Made by a program: the position numbers and the translations under genes
Shown here: piece by piece, positions 27,146-36,173 of the stretch
How the letters are laid out: each line of letters opens with the position of its first letter
Numbering within the stretch: the stretch's first letter is position 1
Origin: Gaiellasilicea sp963705515
GTDB lineage: Bacteria > Actinomycetota > Thermoleophilia > Gaiellales > Gaiellaceae
Length of the DNA: 64,000 nt
Direction: 5' to 3'
Assembly: GCA_963705515.1 (NCBI GenBank)
Contig: CAVPJV010000008.1
Location: 558,001 to 622,000 of the forward strand
Notes under the pieces: model-generated
What the model was told of the DNA's origin: nothing
What the model saw: the letters and a program-made list of their open reading frames with translations, nothing else
The model's database searches: none

Positions 27146-27910
27146 ATGAATGTGCGCGCGACGCACCCGCAGTTCCGGATCGGCCTGATGCTCTGGACGG
27201 TGCGGGAGGACTGCGCGCGTGCCTTCGAGCCGACGCTGCGCGAGGTGGCCGCGATCGGCTACGAGGGCGTCGAACTCTTCGACCTCCACGGCCATGAGCC
27301 GGATGAGGTTGCCGCGTGGCTCGCCGCCGCAGGGCTCGTCGCCTGCGGCCGCCACGCCCGGCTCGAAGCGATCGAGTCGCAGCTGCCCGATCTCGCGGCG
27401 GAGGCGCGCGCGCTCGGCTGGCGCCGCGTGAGCGTCAGCTGGGTCGATCCGGCCGAGTTGGGGCCGGAGCTGTTGCGCCGGCTCGCGGCCGCCGCCGATG
27501 CCGCCGCGGCGCACGGGCTGGAGCTCGGCTTCCACAACCATGACGCCGAGGCGAAAGAGCGCGGCGGCGGCGGCTGCTTTCTGGACGACCTCCTGGCCGC
27601 GGGGACGACGTTTCTCGAGCTCGACCTCGGCTGGGCCTGGGTCGCGGGCGCGGACCCCCTCTCCCTCCTCGCTCGCGCCCGCGGCCGGTGCCCACTCGTG
27701 CACGTGAAGGACTTTCACAGCCGCGAGCCCGAAGCGTTCGCTCCCGTGGGTGACGGCGCTGTCGGCTACGAGCGGGTTGCGCCGGCCGCGGTCGCGGCGG
27801 GCGCCGAGTGGCTGCTCGTGGAGCAGGACGAGACCGAGGGGCCGGCGCTGAACGCCGCCCGGCGCTCGTTCGATGCGCTCACCGCGATGGTCGCCGAGGT
27901 GGCGCGCTGA
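27146..27910 (+). CDS. sugar phosphate isomerase/epimerase (xylose isomerase-like TIM barrel)
   Basis: This 254-residue AP-endonuclease-2-type TIM barrel has G-Y-E-G-V-E-L-F-D, the metal-ligand region G-F-H-N-H-D, L-D-L-G-W-A (Asp ligand), H-V-K-D-F-H and a final L-V-E-Q-D-E. These are the E-D-H-E style metal ligands of IolE/xylose isomerase-like enzymes. ATG 27146 is chosen because the barrel begins a few residues later. Its stop overlaps the start of an oxidoreductase gene, so the pair probably forms one carbohydrate (inositol-like) pathway. Confidence 0.85.
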   Translation: MNVRATHPQFRIGLMLWTVREDCARAFEPTLREVAAIGYEGVELFDLHGHEPDEVAAWLAAAGLVACGRHARLEAIESQLPDLAAEARALGWRRVSVSWVDPAELGPELLRRLAAAADAAAAHGLELGFHNHDAEAKERGGGGCFLDDLLAAGTTFLELDLGWAWVAGADPLSLLARARGRCPLVHVKDFHSREPEAFAPVGDGAVGYERVAPAAVAAGAEWLLVEQDETEGPALNAARRSFDALTAMVAEVAR

Positions 27911-28995
27911 CCTCGCCTGCACGGGTCGGCGTCGTCGGCTGCGGCGTCATCAGCCGCGCGTACGCCGCGAACGCGAAAGCGTTCGACTCCTTCGAGCTCG
28001 TCGCCTGCGCCGACGCCGACGAATCGCAGGCGCGGGCGCTTGCGGAGACGCACGACCATCTCGCGGTCGCGACGGTGGACGAGCTGATCGGCGATCCGTC
28101 GATCGACATCGTCCTCAACCTGACGCCGCCGGTCGCACACGCGGGCGTGATCCACGCGTCGCTCGCGGCCGGGAAGCACGTGTACACGGAGAAGCCGCTC
28201 GCATCGACCACCGTCGACGCGACGGCGCTCGTCGCCGAGGCCGCCCGGCTCGGGCTGCGGATCGGGTGCGCTCCCGACACGTTCCTCGGCGGCGCGTATC
28301 AGGCCGGCCGTGCGCTGCTCGACAGCGGCGCGATCGGCGAGCCGTTGTCGGTGAGCGCCGTCATGATCGTCGGCGGCCAGGAGAGCTGGCACCCCAACCC
28401 GGACATCTTCTTCGCCGACGGAGCCGGTCCGCTGCTCGACATGGGCCCGTACTACCTGACCGCGCTCGTCTCGCTGCTCGGCCCGGTCGCGCGCGTGGCC
28501 GGGTTCGCGTCCACCCGCATCCGGCAGCGCACGATCGAGATCGGCTCCCGCGCGGGCGAGCGGTTCGACGTCCTCACCCCTTCGCACACGACGGCTGCGA
28601 TCGAGCTCGAGAGCGGCGTGACGGCCAACCTGATCGCCAGCTTCGAGGCGCAGGGCCAGTCCATCGGCGACTTCGAGCTCCACGGCACGGAGGGTGTGAT
28701 CGCGTTCCCGGATCCGAACTCGTTCGGCGGCCGGGTTCGGATGCGCCGCGGCAGGGAGGGCTGGCAGGAGGCTCCGTACGTGTCTCGCGGAGATCGCGAC
28801 TGTCGTGGCATCGGCCTCGACGACCTCGTCGCCGCGATCGCCGCGGATCGGCCCGAACGCGCGTCGGCAGTCCTCGGCCTCCACGTCGTCGACGTCGCGC
28901 GCGGGATCCTGACCGCGGCGGCCGAGGGCCGGATCGTGGAGATCGAGTCGCGGGCGCCGAAGCCCGCGGCGATGCCCGTCGAGACGACGGCCTGA
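27907..28995 (+). CDS. Gfo/Idh/MocA family oxidoreductase
   Basis: The 362-residue NAD(P)-dependent dehydrogenase has Rossmann motif VGVVGCGVISRAYA, the E-K-P-L segment (HVYTEKPLAS) with catalytic Lys, and a C-terminal beta-sheet domain (GPLLDMGPYYLTALVSLLGP). No ATG, GTG or TTG lies near the Rossmann start. CTG 27907 would overlap the isomerase stop as CTGA and is the most natural start; a GTG at 27808 is the next choice. It is coupled to the isomerase. The substrate is a sugar or polyol, not determinable here. Confidence 0.88.
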   Translation: MTSPARVGVVGCGVISRAYAANAKAFDSFELVACADADESQARALAETHDHLAVATVDELIGDPSIDIVLNLTPPVAHAGVIHASLAAGKHVYTEKPLASTTVDATALVAEAARLGLRIGCAPDTFLGGAYQAGRALLDSGAIGEPLSVSAVMIVGGQESWHPNPDIFFADGAGPLLDMGPYYLTALVSLLGPVARVAGFASTRIRQRTIEIGSRAGERFDVLTPSHTTAAIELESGVTANLIASFEAQGQSIGDFELHGTEGVIAFPDPNSFGGRVRMRRGREGWQEAPYVSRGDRDCRGIGLDDLVAAIAADRPERASAVLGLHVVDVARGILTAAAEGRIVEIESRAPKPAAMPVETTA

Positions 28996-29008
28996 TCGCC
29001 GCCGGCGT

Positions 29009-30577
29009 TCAGTCTCGAGCGTTCAGCGGCAGCGTGGCCGTGATCACCGTCCCACGGCCCGGCGGGCTGATGACGACGAGCGTGCCGCCCTCCGCTTCGG
29101 CGCGGTCGCGGAGGCCGAGTAGTCCGGTCCCCTTCGACGTGTCCGCACCGCCCGTGCCGTCGTCGGTGATCTCGAGCCGGACGGCGCCGTCACGAAGCTC
29201 CACCGTGGCCGTCGCCCGCGACGCCTGCGCGTGCTTGACCACGTTCGTCAGCGCTTCCGAGACGATGAAGTACGCGGTCGCCTCCAGGTGCTGGTCGAGT
29301 CGCTCGGCGGTCACCGTGATCTCGACCGGAAGCGGCAGCCGATCCTGGAGCGATGCCAGCGCTCCGCGGAGCCCGTGCTCGGTGAGCGAGCCGGGATGGA
29401 GCCCGCGTGCGAGCTCGCGCAGCTCCTCGAGCCCGGCGTCGAGCTCCCCGGCGGCGTCCTGGAGCAGCTTGGCCGCTTTCTCCCGGTCCTTGTCGAGCTG
29501 TGCCTGCGCGACGCGGAGCAGCAGCGTCGCCGCGACGAGCCGCTGCTGGGCGCCGTCGTGCAGGTTCCGCTCGAGCCGCCGCCGCTGCTCGTCGCCGGCG
29601 CGGACGATGCGGGCGCGCGACGACTGCAGGTCCTCGCGGGCCTGTGCGCTCGCGACCGCGAGCGAGACCAGGTCGCAGAACGCGGCGAGCCGGAACTCGG
29701 TGTTCGCGGGGAGCGGGTCGGCGCTGCCGATGGTGACGGCGCCCCAGAGCGTGCCGGCGACGATGATCGGAGCCGACACCGTCGAGCGGTAGCCGAGCTG
29801 CAGCATCAACCCGGCGAACTCGCCCTCGGCAGTGCCCCAGTCCTCGACCCGAGCCGGCGCGGCCGTCTCGCGGGCGCGTCCCATCGAGGTGGTCTCGTCC
29901 ACATACAGGCGCGCGCCGAGCGGGAAGCTGTCGATCCCGTCGCGGTTGTAGCGCCCGACCACCGTCGCCGTGTCGTCGCCCTCGTAGCGCCAGACCGAAG
30001 ACGCGGTCACCCCGAGCACGCGCGCGCACTCGGCCGAAACCGCCATGAAGACGCTCTCCGGGCTCGCCTCTGACGCGACGAGCGTCGCCACTCGGCGCAG
30101 CGCTCTCTGTTCCTGCGCCAGCTCGCCGATCTCCACCAGCTTCGCCCCCGGGTCGCCGGCGAACGCCGGCTCGTCCTGAGTCTGAGGTCGGTCGGTGAGA
30201 TCGAGACCGGCAGTGACGAGGTACGCGGGCGAGTCCGCGGTCGCGGGGACGAGCTTGTTCGACCAGGCGATCAGGCGGCGGCCGCCGCTCTTTGTCCCCC
30301 AGTGGCCGACCTGTGGGCTCGAGTGCCCGGATTTCCAGATGAACGCGAGCACCTCGCGGAAGGCCTCCGCCTCCTCGGGCGGGATCAGCGTGTCGGCGAG
30401 CGGCCGCCCGACCACCTCCTCGCGTGAGAAGCCGGTCGCACGCTCGCACGCGTCGTTGAAGAGCAGCAGGACTCCGGACTCGTCCAGCACGCACACGAGC
30501 GACTGCGTCGTCTCCGCGAGCGCCCGTGCGAACTCGTCGCCGAGCTCGAAGTGAGTGGTCTGCCGCTTTGTGCCCAT
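29009..30577 (-). CDS. PAS-GAF sensor histidine kinase (NarX/DesK type)
   Basis: The 522-residue cytoplasmic kinase has a PAS domain (about 15-130), a GAF domain (about 160-305), HisKA_3 with the phospho-His in ERNLHDGAQQRL, and a HATPase domain with SEALTNVVKHA and DDGTGGADTSKGTGLLGLRDR. No membrane helix is seen, so it senses an internal signal. HisKA_3 kinases phosphorylate NarL-type regulators; the one at 32.5 kb is the nearest candidate. Its start is 67 bp from a divergent small secreted-protein gene. Confidence 0.92.
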   Translation of the reverse strand: MGTKRQTTHFELGDEFARALAETTQSLVCVLDESGVLLLFNDACERATGFSREEVVGRPLADTLIPPEEAEAFREVLAFIWKSGHSSPQVGHWGTKSGGRRLIAWSNKLVPATADSPAYLVTAGLDLTDRPQTQDEPAFAGDPGAKLVEIGELAQEQRALRRVATLVASEASPESVFMAVSAECARVLGVTASSVWRYEGDDTATVVGRYNRDGIDSFPLGARLYVDETTSMGRARETAAPARVEDWGTAEGEFAGLMLQLGYRSTVSAPIIVAGTLWGAVTIGSADPLPANTEFRLAAFCDLVSLAVASAQAREDLQSSRARIVRAGDEQRRRLERNLHDGAQQRLVAATLLLRVAQAQLDKDREKAAKLLQDAAGELDAGLEELRELARGLHPGSLTEHGLRGALASLQDRLPLPVEITVTAERLDQHLEATAYFIVSEALTNVVKHAQASRATATVELRDGAVRLEITDDGTGGADTSKGTGLLGLRDRAEAEGGTLVVISPPGRGTVITATLPLNARD

Positions 30578-30606
30578 CGCCCGAAGGTGACCCTAGCGGT
30601 AGAATT

Positions 30607-30635
30607 TTGCAAGTTCCTGACATCGGCGCTATAGC
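30607..30635 (+). promoter_or_regulatory. housekeeping-type promoter
   Basis: TTGCAA (30607-30612) and TATAGC (30630-30635) are separated by 17 bp. Transcription would start about 3 bp before GTG 30645, giving a nearly leaderless mRNA, which is common in Actinobacteria. Confidence 0.6.
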
Positions 30636-30644
30636 GTTCGTCTC

Positions 30645-31100
30645 GTGCGCGTGGCCCTGATCGCTCTCTCGCTCCTCCTCGCCGCACCCGCTGTCGCCGC
30701 GGACGACCCCTCGACCTACGCGATTGCGCAGCGCGGCAGCCTCAAGGTCGTCAGCAACGTCCTCTTGAGCCCGACCGGCGGTGAGATGAAGGGCGTCTGG
30801 CTCGACGGCAAGCGAGGCTGCCGCGACACGCGGCCTCTCCGCGTCTCGATCCAGATCGACCTCGTCTCGACGGCCGGCAAGACGACGCGGATCAAGCGCT
30901 CACGGCGGGGCAACGTCGACAACTGCGCCGAGGGCGGCCCCAACTTCGGCTTCGACCTGACGCCGAAGGCCTACAGGATGGCCTGCGCCAACGGACGCTG
31001 GAAGCCGGGGCGTTACGCGCTCACGACCCGCACGCTCGACATCCGCTCGGGCATCCTCGCTCAGGCGAGCCTGTACCACCAGGTGACGAGGCGCTGCTAG
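30645..31100 (+). CDS. small secreted protein
   Basis: The 151-residue product has a clear signal peptide (VRVALIALSLLLAAPAVAAD). The mature part has four cysteines (G-C-R-D, N-C-A-E, M-A-C-A and the last residue) that could form two disulfides. No family is recognised. It lies between two sensor kinases that are transcribed away from it on one side and towards it on the other, so it could be a secreted signal or target, which is speculation. Confidence 0.65.
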   Translation: MRVALIALSLLLAAPAVAADDPSTYAIAQRGSLKVVSNVLLSPTGGEMKGVWLDGKRGCRDTRPLRVSIQIDLVSTAGKTTRIKRSRRGNVDNCAEGGPNFGFDLTPKAYRMACANGRWKPGRYALTTRTLDIRSGILAQASLYHQVTRRC

Positions 31101-31104
31101 CGGC

Positions 31105-32490
31105 CTAGGCGCGGAGGACGACTTCGAGCGCAGTCCCGCGCCCGGGTCGTGAGCGGAGGTTGAAGCCGCCGTCGATCGTCTTCGCCCGCAGGCGCATGTT
31201 CTTCAGGCCCTGGCCAGCAGCCGCCTCGCCGCCATCGAAGCCGACGCCGTCGTCGCTGACGGTGACGATCCGTCGTCCGAGCCGCTGGCCGATCCAGACC
31301 TCGGCGTGCTGTGCGTCCGCGTGCTTGCGCACGTTCGCGAGCCCTTCCTGGACGATCCGGAAGACCTCGATCTGCTCGTCCGGCGCGAGCAGGATCCTCG
31401 GGTCGATCTCGACGTCGACCTCGAGCACGCCGTCCGCGGTGAGGAACTCCACGTAGCGGCGCAGGGCGGCGTCGAACGGGGCCGTGCCGCTCGCGGACGA
31501 GAGCGCAAGCACGGCGAAGCGCGCCTCCTGCTGCGCAGCTGCGGCGGCCTCCTTCAGCTTCGGCAGCGTCTCCTCGAGTGGCGCTCCCGACTCCAGCATG
31601 CTCGCGTGTGTCGAGACGGCGAAGAGGTACTGCGCGAGGCCGTCGTGGATCTCCCGCGCCACTCTGGCGCGTTCCTCTGCGACCGCTCGCCCGAACTCGG
31701 CGAAGCTGATCGCGCGCCAGACCCCGACGAGCAGCAGGCCGTACGCGAGCAGGCGGAGGAAGTCGCCCTGGGAGATGAAGTCGCTCGAGAGGCGAGGCGT
31801 GAGGACGTAATGGAGCTCGGCGAACAGCGTCAGCGTGGCGCCGAGCGCGAGCCAGCTGTCGAGATCCTCGCCCCGCGCCCGGTAGCGGATCCCGAATCCG
31901 AGCACCGCGAGCAGCGCGAGCAGCGCCAGGAAGGAGGTGGCGACGGTCAGCTCGACTGCGCGAACTCCGTCGCCCGACGAGTCGAGCAGGCTCAGCCTGG
32001 CTCCGAAACCGCGTAGCGGCAGCCAGACGGCGATCAGCGCTCCGATCAGCACCACGAGGCCGATCAGCAGCACCCGCTTGCGCGCAACGATGCGCGGCGC
32101 GGGCACCAGCGGTGCGAGGGCGATCAGTGTCGCTGCGAGCATGCGCGCAGCGATCGCCGCCCATGCCTCCGGTGCGTCCTGGTTCGAGCCGCCGAGCACG
32201 GGCACGACCGAAAACGCGAGCGTCCCGGCGCCGGCGACGAAGAAGCCGGCGGCGAGGAGCAGATCGAGCACCCGCCCTTCGACCGAGAAGCGGACGCCCG
32301 CGAGGATCGCGACGATCGAGGCGGCGAGCACGACGGCGGTGTCGAGCACGAGCCGGCCTTCCGGCAGGTCGTAGGTGTTGCGGAGCGCCGGGTTGGTCAG
32401 AAAGAGCGCCGTCGCCGACCCGAGCAGGGCGACGAGCAGCAGCTCGCCGACGAGCCAGCTTTCGAACGTGTCCTTCGCGTTCTTCTGCAC
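31105..32490 (-). CDS. membrane sensor histidine kinase (HisKA_3)
   Basis: The 461-residue kinase has seven to eight N-terminal hydrophobic segments (about 15-260). HisKA_3 follows with the phospho-His in AREIHDGLAQYL, and a HATPase domain has V-Q-E-G-L-A-N-V-R-K-H-A and DDGVGFDGG. The membrane part resembles MASE-like sensors. Its ATG is 42 bp from the divergent NarL-type regulator gene, an arrangement typical of a cognate pair. Confidence 0.92.
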   Translation of the reverse strand: MQKNAKDTFESWLVGELLLVALLGSATALFLTNPALRNTYDLPEGRLVLDTAVVLAASIVAILAGVRFSVEGRVLDLLLAAGFFVAGAGTLAFSVVPVLGGSNQDAPEAWAAIAARMLAATLIALAPLVPAPRIVARKRVLLIGLVVLIGALIAVWLPLRGFGARLSLLDSSGDGVRAVELTVATSFLALLALLAVLGFGIRYRARGEDLDSWLALGATLTLFAELHYVLTPRLSSDFISQGDFLRLLAYGLLLVGVWRAISFAEFGRAVAEERARVAREIHDGLAQYLFAVSTHASMLESGAPLEETLPKLKEAAAAAQQEARFAVLALSSASGTAPFDAALRRYVEFLTADGVLEVDVEIDPRILLAPDEQIEVFRIVQEGLANVRKHADAQHAEVWIGQRLGRRIVTVSDDGVGFDGGEAAAGQGLKNMRLRAKTIDGGFNLRSRPGRGTALEVVLRA

Positions 32491-32532
32491 GTTCCCCTAA
32501 TCGGCAGCGGACGACCTGCCGATGAGTGGGAC

Positions 32533-33177
32533 ATGGCGGAGCGAATTCTCGTCGTCGACGACCATCCCCTCACGCGCGACGCGCTCGGGTCGCTGCTGGC
32601 GCAAGGCGGCTTCGACGTCGTCGGCGAGGCGGCAGACGGCGCTGAGGCGCTCGAGCTCGCCGCCGAGCTCCAGCCCGATCTCGTCCTGCTCGATCTCTCC
32701 ATGCCCGGCCTCGACGGGCTGGCGGCCCTGCCGCGGCTGCGCGCCGCGGCTCCCGGCTGCGAGGTCGTCGTCCTGACGGCCTCCGGCACCGAGGAAAACC
32801 TGCTCGCGGCGATTCGCGCCGGAGCAGCCGGCTACCTCTTGAAGAGCGAGCCGCCGGAGCGGATCGTCTCGTTCCTCCGCGGCGTCGCCAACGGCGAGGC
32901 TGCGCTGTCCGGCGAAGTCGCCAGGCGCCTACTCGATCAGCTGCGCAGCGGCGGCCGGATCGGCGGCGGCGTTCCCAACGACATCGCCGGCACGTTGTCG
33001 GCACGCGAGGTCGAGGTGCTGCTCCTGCTCGACGAGCATCTCTCGACCGACGACATCGCCAAGCGGCTCTTCATCTCCGAGCACACCGTTCGCTCACACG
33101 TGAAGAGCATGCTCCGCAAGCTCGGCGTCTCGTCGCGCCGGGATGCGCTCGAGCAGCTCGCGCTCGCGCGACGTTGA
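32533..33177 (+). CDS. NarL/FixJ family response regulator
   Basis: The 214-residue regulator has a receiver with Asp54 (VLLDLSMPGLDG), a switch Thr in VVLTASG and Lys in YLLKSE. A LuxR HTH follows (LSAREVEVLLLLDEHLSTDD, S-E-H-T-V-R-S-H-V-K). It is divergent from the membrane kinase at 31.1-32.5 kb, its probable partner. Confidence 0.94.
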   Translation: MAERILVVDDHPLTRDALGSLLAQGGFDVVGEAADGAEALELAAELQPDLVLLDLSMPGLDGLAALPRLRAAAPGCEVVVLTASGTEENLLAAIRAGAAGYLLKSEPPERIVSFLRGVANGEAALSGEVARRLLDQLRSGGRIGGGVPNDIAGTLSAREVEVLLLLDEHLSTDDIAKRLFISEHTVRSHVKSMLRKLGVSSRRDALEQLALARR

Positions 33178-33304
33178 CTCGAGGAAGCTCCCTCACGCCG
33201 GGGGATGCGATTCCCGAACGATGGGCGTTGAACCTTGGTTCGTTCTCGCCGATGCTGGGAGTGCGCGTTTTCCTTCCAGGAGCGCTGCGGCGGCGAAAGA
33301 CAGA

Positions 33305-33330
33305 GAACGGTCGGCGGAAGCCGGCCGTTC
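33305..33330. terminator. hairpin between convergent genes
   Basis: The stem GAACGGTCGGC / GCCGGCCGTTC has 11 pairs (one G-T) with a GGAA tetraloop, followed by CGTTTCTC. It lies between the regulator stop and the HDAC-like stop and can serve both. The rest of the 160-bp gap shows nothing further. Confidence 0.65.
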
Positions 33331-33337
33331 GCGTTTC

Positions 33338-34216
33338 TCAGCTGCCCCTGAAGCCGCGGTGGGCCGCGGCAACGAGGGTCGGCAGCGTCTCGAGGTTGTA
33401 GCCGCCCTCGAGCACGGCGGCGACGCGCGGGCCGAGTGCGGCGCAACGCTCGGCAAGCTCCCGGAATCCGTCTACCGATACTTCCATCTGCGCGAGCGGG
33501 TCGGCCCGGTGCGCGTCGAAGCCGGCCGAGACGAGGACGAGGTCGGGCCCGAACGCTCGCACCGCCGGCTCGACCGACGTCTCGAACGCGCTCCGGTAGT
33601 CGTCGTCTCCCGACAGCGCCGGCAGCGGGATGTTCAGCGTCGACTCGTCGCTCGTGCCCGGGCCACCGGATCCCGGCCAGAACGGCCACTGATGGAGCGA
33701 GACGAAGAAGACGGTGTCGTCGCCGCGGAACAGTTCCTCGGTGCCGTTGCCGTGGTGGACGTCGAAGTCGACGATGGCGACTCGCGCGAGCCCGAGCTCC
33801 TCCTGGGCGTACCGCGCCGCCACCGCCACGTTGTTGACAAGGCAGAAGCCCATCGCCCGCCCGGCGAGCGCGTGGTGACCCGGCGGCCGGACGAGTGCGA
33901 AGCCGCCGCGGTCGACGGCCTCGAGCGTGATCCCGGCCGCGAGCGTCGCCGCTCGCCATGACGTTTTCGAGCAGACGGTGTCGGCGTCGAGCTGGACTGG
34001 GCGGTCGATCGCCTCCAGCAGCTCCAGGTAGCCATGCTCGTGGACCCGCGCGAGCTGCTCCTCGGTCGCTTCCCGCTCGACGATCTCGCCCTCGAGCACC
34101 AGCAGCCGGTCGGGGCGCTCGGGATGGTCGCCCGTCGGGTGCAGGTGAGCGAGGACCGGGTTCGTCAGGAGCTCGACAGCGCCTCCAGCCGACGGGCGAG
34201 CCGCCCCAGGCCCCAT
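33338..34216 (-). CDS. histone deacetylase-like (acetoin utilization) hydrolase
   Basis: The protein of about 290 residues has HDAC-family motifs: LVRPPGHHALAGRAMGFCLV (two active-site His), VDFDVHHGNGTEELF (metal Asp and His), SLHQWPFWPG and LVSAGFDAHRADPL. Members deacylate lysine, polyamine or small acylated substrates using zinc. ATG 34216 overlaps the exonuclease gene by about 50 bp; a shorter start near 34180 is possible because the family homology begins at N-P-V-L-A-H-L-H. It is the last gene of a four-gene overlapping operon. Confidence 0.9.
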   Translation of the reverse strand: MGPGAARPSAGGAVELLTNPVLAHLHPTGDHPERPDRLLVLEGEIVEREATEEQLARVHEHGYLELLEAIDRPVQLDADTVCSKTSWRAATLAAGITLEAVDRGGFALVRPPGHHALAGRAMGFCLVNNVAVAARYAQEELGLARVAIVDFDVHHGNGTEELFRGDDTVFFVSLHQWPFWPGSGGPGTSDESTLNIPLPALSGDDDYRSAFETSVEPAVRAFGPDLVLVSAGFDAHRADPLAQMEVSVDGFRELAERCAALGPRVAAVLEGGYNLETLPTLVAAAHRGFRGS

Positions 34217-35010
34217 TCCTCGGCGAGTGCGGCCGCCCGCTCCCAGGTCGGCTGCTGATCGTCGAGCTCCGGCAGCGGCGCCTCCCGATCCATCGTCGCG
34301 ATGTGCCGGTACAGACGCAGCGCGTCCGCCTCGGCACTGAAGCGGCCCTGCTCGAGCGCCTCCTCGAGGCTGCCGTACTGGGCGAGCACGGAGGCGGCCG
34401 TCTTCGCGCCGACTCCGCGAGCCCCCGGGATCTTGTCCGAGGGGTCGCCCCGCAGCGCGATGAAGTCCGGCACCTGCGCGGGCTCGACGCCGTAGCGCTC
34501 GCGCACGTCTGCAGGCCCGATCCTGGCGAGCGGCCCGCCGCCCTTCTGCGGCTGCAGCACGATTGTCCGCTCGCCGACGAGCTGGAACGTGTCGCGGTCG
34601 CCGCTCGCGACGATGGCCGTGCCGCCGCGGGACTCCTCGAACGCCACGCCCGCGGCGAGGAAGTCGTCGGCCTCGTAGCCCTCAGCTTTCGCCGGCGCAA
34701 AGCCCATCGCTTCGACGAGCTGCGGCGCCAGATCGAGCTGGTCGAGCAGCTCCTTGTCGAACTGGCGCCCGGACTGGTAGGCGGGCAGGGCCGTGTGCCT
34801 GTAAGTCGGCACGGTGAGCGTGTCCCAGGCGGCGAGCACGGCGCGCGGGGACTCTTCCTCCCAGAGCCGGACGAGCAGGCCGCCGACGCCGTCGAGCAGG
34901 TTGCCGCCGCCGCCGTCGGCGCGCCGGATCGACTTCGGCAGCGCGTGGTAGTAGCGGTGCGCGAACGAGTCGCCGTCGACGATCAGGAGCGGTCGCGCGG
35001 CGGCGCTCAA
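34165..35010 (-). CDS. 5'-3' exonuclease (FEN-like, stand-alone)
   Basis: The 281-residue nuclease is like the N-terminal domain of DNA polymerase I: LLIVDGDSFAHRYYHALP, A-E-G-Y-E-A-D-D-F, TAIVASGDRDTFQLV and the helix-hairpin-helix region DPSDKIPGARGVGAKTA. The acidic metal ligands are present. TTG 35010 overlaps the stop of the upstream membrane-protein gene (TTGA). It removes flaps and RNA primers. No polymerase gene is attached, so this is a separate exonuclease. Confidence 0.9.
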   Translation of the reverse strand: MSAAARPLLIVDGDSFAHRYYHALPKSIRRADGGGGNLLDGVGGLLVRLWEEESPRAVLAAWDTLTVPTYRHTALPAYQSGRQFDKELLDQLDLAPQLVEAMGFAPAKAEGYEADDFLAAGVAFEESRGGTAIVASGDRDTFQLVGERTIVLQPQKGGGPLARIGPADVRERYGVEPAQVPDFIALRGDPSDKIPGARGVGAKTAASVLAQYGSLEEALEQGRFSAEADALRLYRHIATMDREAPLPELDDQQPTWERAAALAEEWGLGRLARRLEALSSS

Positions 35011-35525
35011 TGGACCGCGACCTTGAGCGCTACGAGGATCAGCCCGAGGAACCCGTTCACGGCTCCGACGGCGATTGCTGCCGGCCAGCGATCGTAGCTC
35101 CGCCAGCCGACGAGGATGCCCCAGCCGAGGAGCTGGAGGACGGCGAGCGCGAGCGCGATGCCTGCGCCGACATTCGCCGACCAGACGCCGGCCCACGCAA
35201 GCGCAAGGGCTGCACCTGGGACGAAGCCTGCCTCTACAAGTGGCCACTCGCGGCGGACCAGCTCGACCAGTCGAGACAGAACGAACCCGTGGCCGAAGGC
35301 AATCCGCTCGCCGACCGCTTCCGACCACGCATGTGCGACCGCGAAGACGATCGTGGTCGAGAGCAGCGTCAACGTCATTTCCTGCGCGGTTGCCTCGGTC
35401 ACGTCGAGTGCGGCGACGAGCGCCGTCGTCAGGATCGAACCGTAGATGGCCGCGCTGAACTTTCGCTCGTCGGCGTCGCGAGCCTTGCCCGAGATTGCGC
35501 GGGCCGCCGAGCGATGCGGGATCAC
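35007..35525 (-). CDS. hypothetical membrane protein
   Basis: The 172-residue protein has four or five hydrophobic segments (for example MTLTLLSTTIVFAVAHAWSE and AAIAVGAVNGFLGLILVALK). A G-S-I-L-T-T-A-L-V-A-A-L-D motif lies near the N-terminus. Its start overlaps the acyltransferase stop (GTGA) and its stop overlaps the exonuclease start (TTGA). No function is recognised. Confidence 0.65.
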   Translation of the reverse strand: MIPHRSAARAISGKARDADERKFSAAIYGSILTTALVAALDVTEATAQEMTLTLLSTTIVFAVAHAWSEAVGERIAFGHGFVLSRLVELVRREWPLVEAGFVPGAALALAWAGVWSANVGAGIALALAVLQLLGWGILVGWRSYDRWPAAIAVGAVNGFLGLILVALKVAVH

Positions 35526-36133
35526 GCCGAGCGCTCGAGCTCGCCGATCGCCGCCATCAGCCGCTCGGTCGCGACCTGCGGCGCATCCTCGCGGCCGGCG
35601 AGGTCGTCGAGCGGGATCGGCGGCCCGTAGGCGACGCGCAGCCGCGCCAGCCGGCCGAGCCGGTCGGTGCCGGCGATCCCCGCCGGAACGAGCGGAACCC
35701 CCGCCTCGAGCGCGATCCGCGCCGCGCCGGTGTGTGCGCGCGCCTCGTACTTCTTCCGCATCCCCTTCTTCCGCCGCGTGCCCTCCGGGAACATGACGAC
35801 GATGTGGCCCTCGCGGCAGAGCTGTGCCGCCGTCTCGAGCGCCTCGGTGTCGCGCTCGCCGCGGCGCACCGGGAACGCGCCGGCCGCGATCGCGAATTGC
35901 TTGAACGGCGTCCAGAAGAGCTCTGACTTGGCCATGAAGCGCAGATAGCGCTGTGGGAAGAGCGGCAGGCCGAGCGGCCAGGGATCAAAGTTCGAATTGT
36001 GGTTCGCGGCGAGCACGTAGGGGCCGTCAGGGAGATGCTCGCGGCCGCGCGCTCGCAGCCGGAAGAGGCCGTAGAGCAGCGGCCAGCTGAGGGCTGCCAC
36101 GAGGATGTAGACGGGGCTCGGCCGGGGCGCCAT
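35522..36133 (-). CDS. 1-acyl-glycerol-3-phosphate acyltransferase (PlsC type)
   Basis: The 203-residue protein has the PlsC motifs NHNSNFDPW (NHx4D), R-G-E-R-D in the second block and FPEGTRRKKG. An N-terminal hydrophobic stretch anchors it to the membrane. It transfers acyl groups to lysophosphatidate or related lipids. ATG 36133 is preferred; upstream ATGs would overlap the topA promoter region. It is the first gene of the operon through the exonuclease and HDAC genes. Confidence 0.88.
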   Translation of the reverse strand: MAPRPSPVYILVAALSWPLLYGLFRLRARGREHLPDGPYVLAANHNSNFDPWPLGLPLFPQRYLRFMAKSELFWTPFKQFAIAAGAFPVRRGERDTEALETAAQLCREGHIVVMFPEGTRRKKGMRKKYEARAHTGAARIALEAGVPLVPAGIAGTDRLGRLARLRVAYGPPIPLDDLAGREDAPQVATERLMAAIGELERSA

Positions 36134-36173
36134 ACGAGGAGTATCCCAATGCATAGCTAACGTGTCCCGCGCT

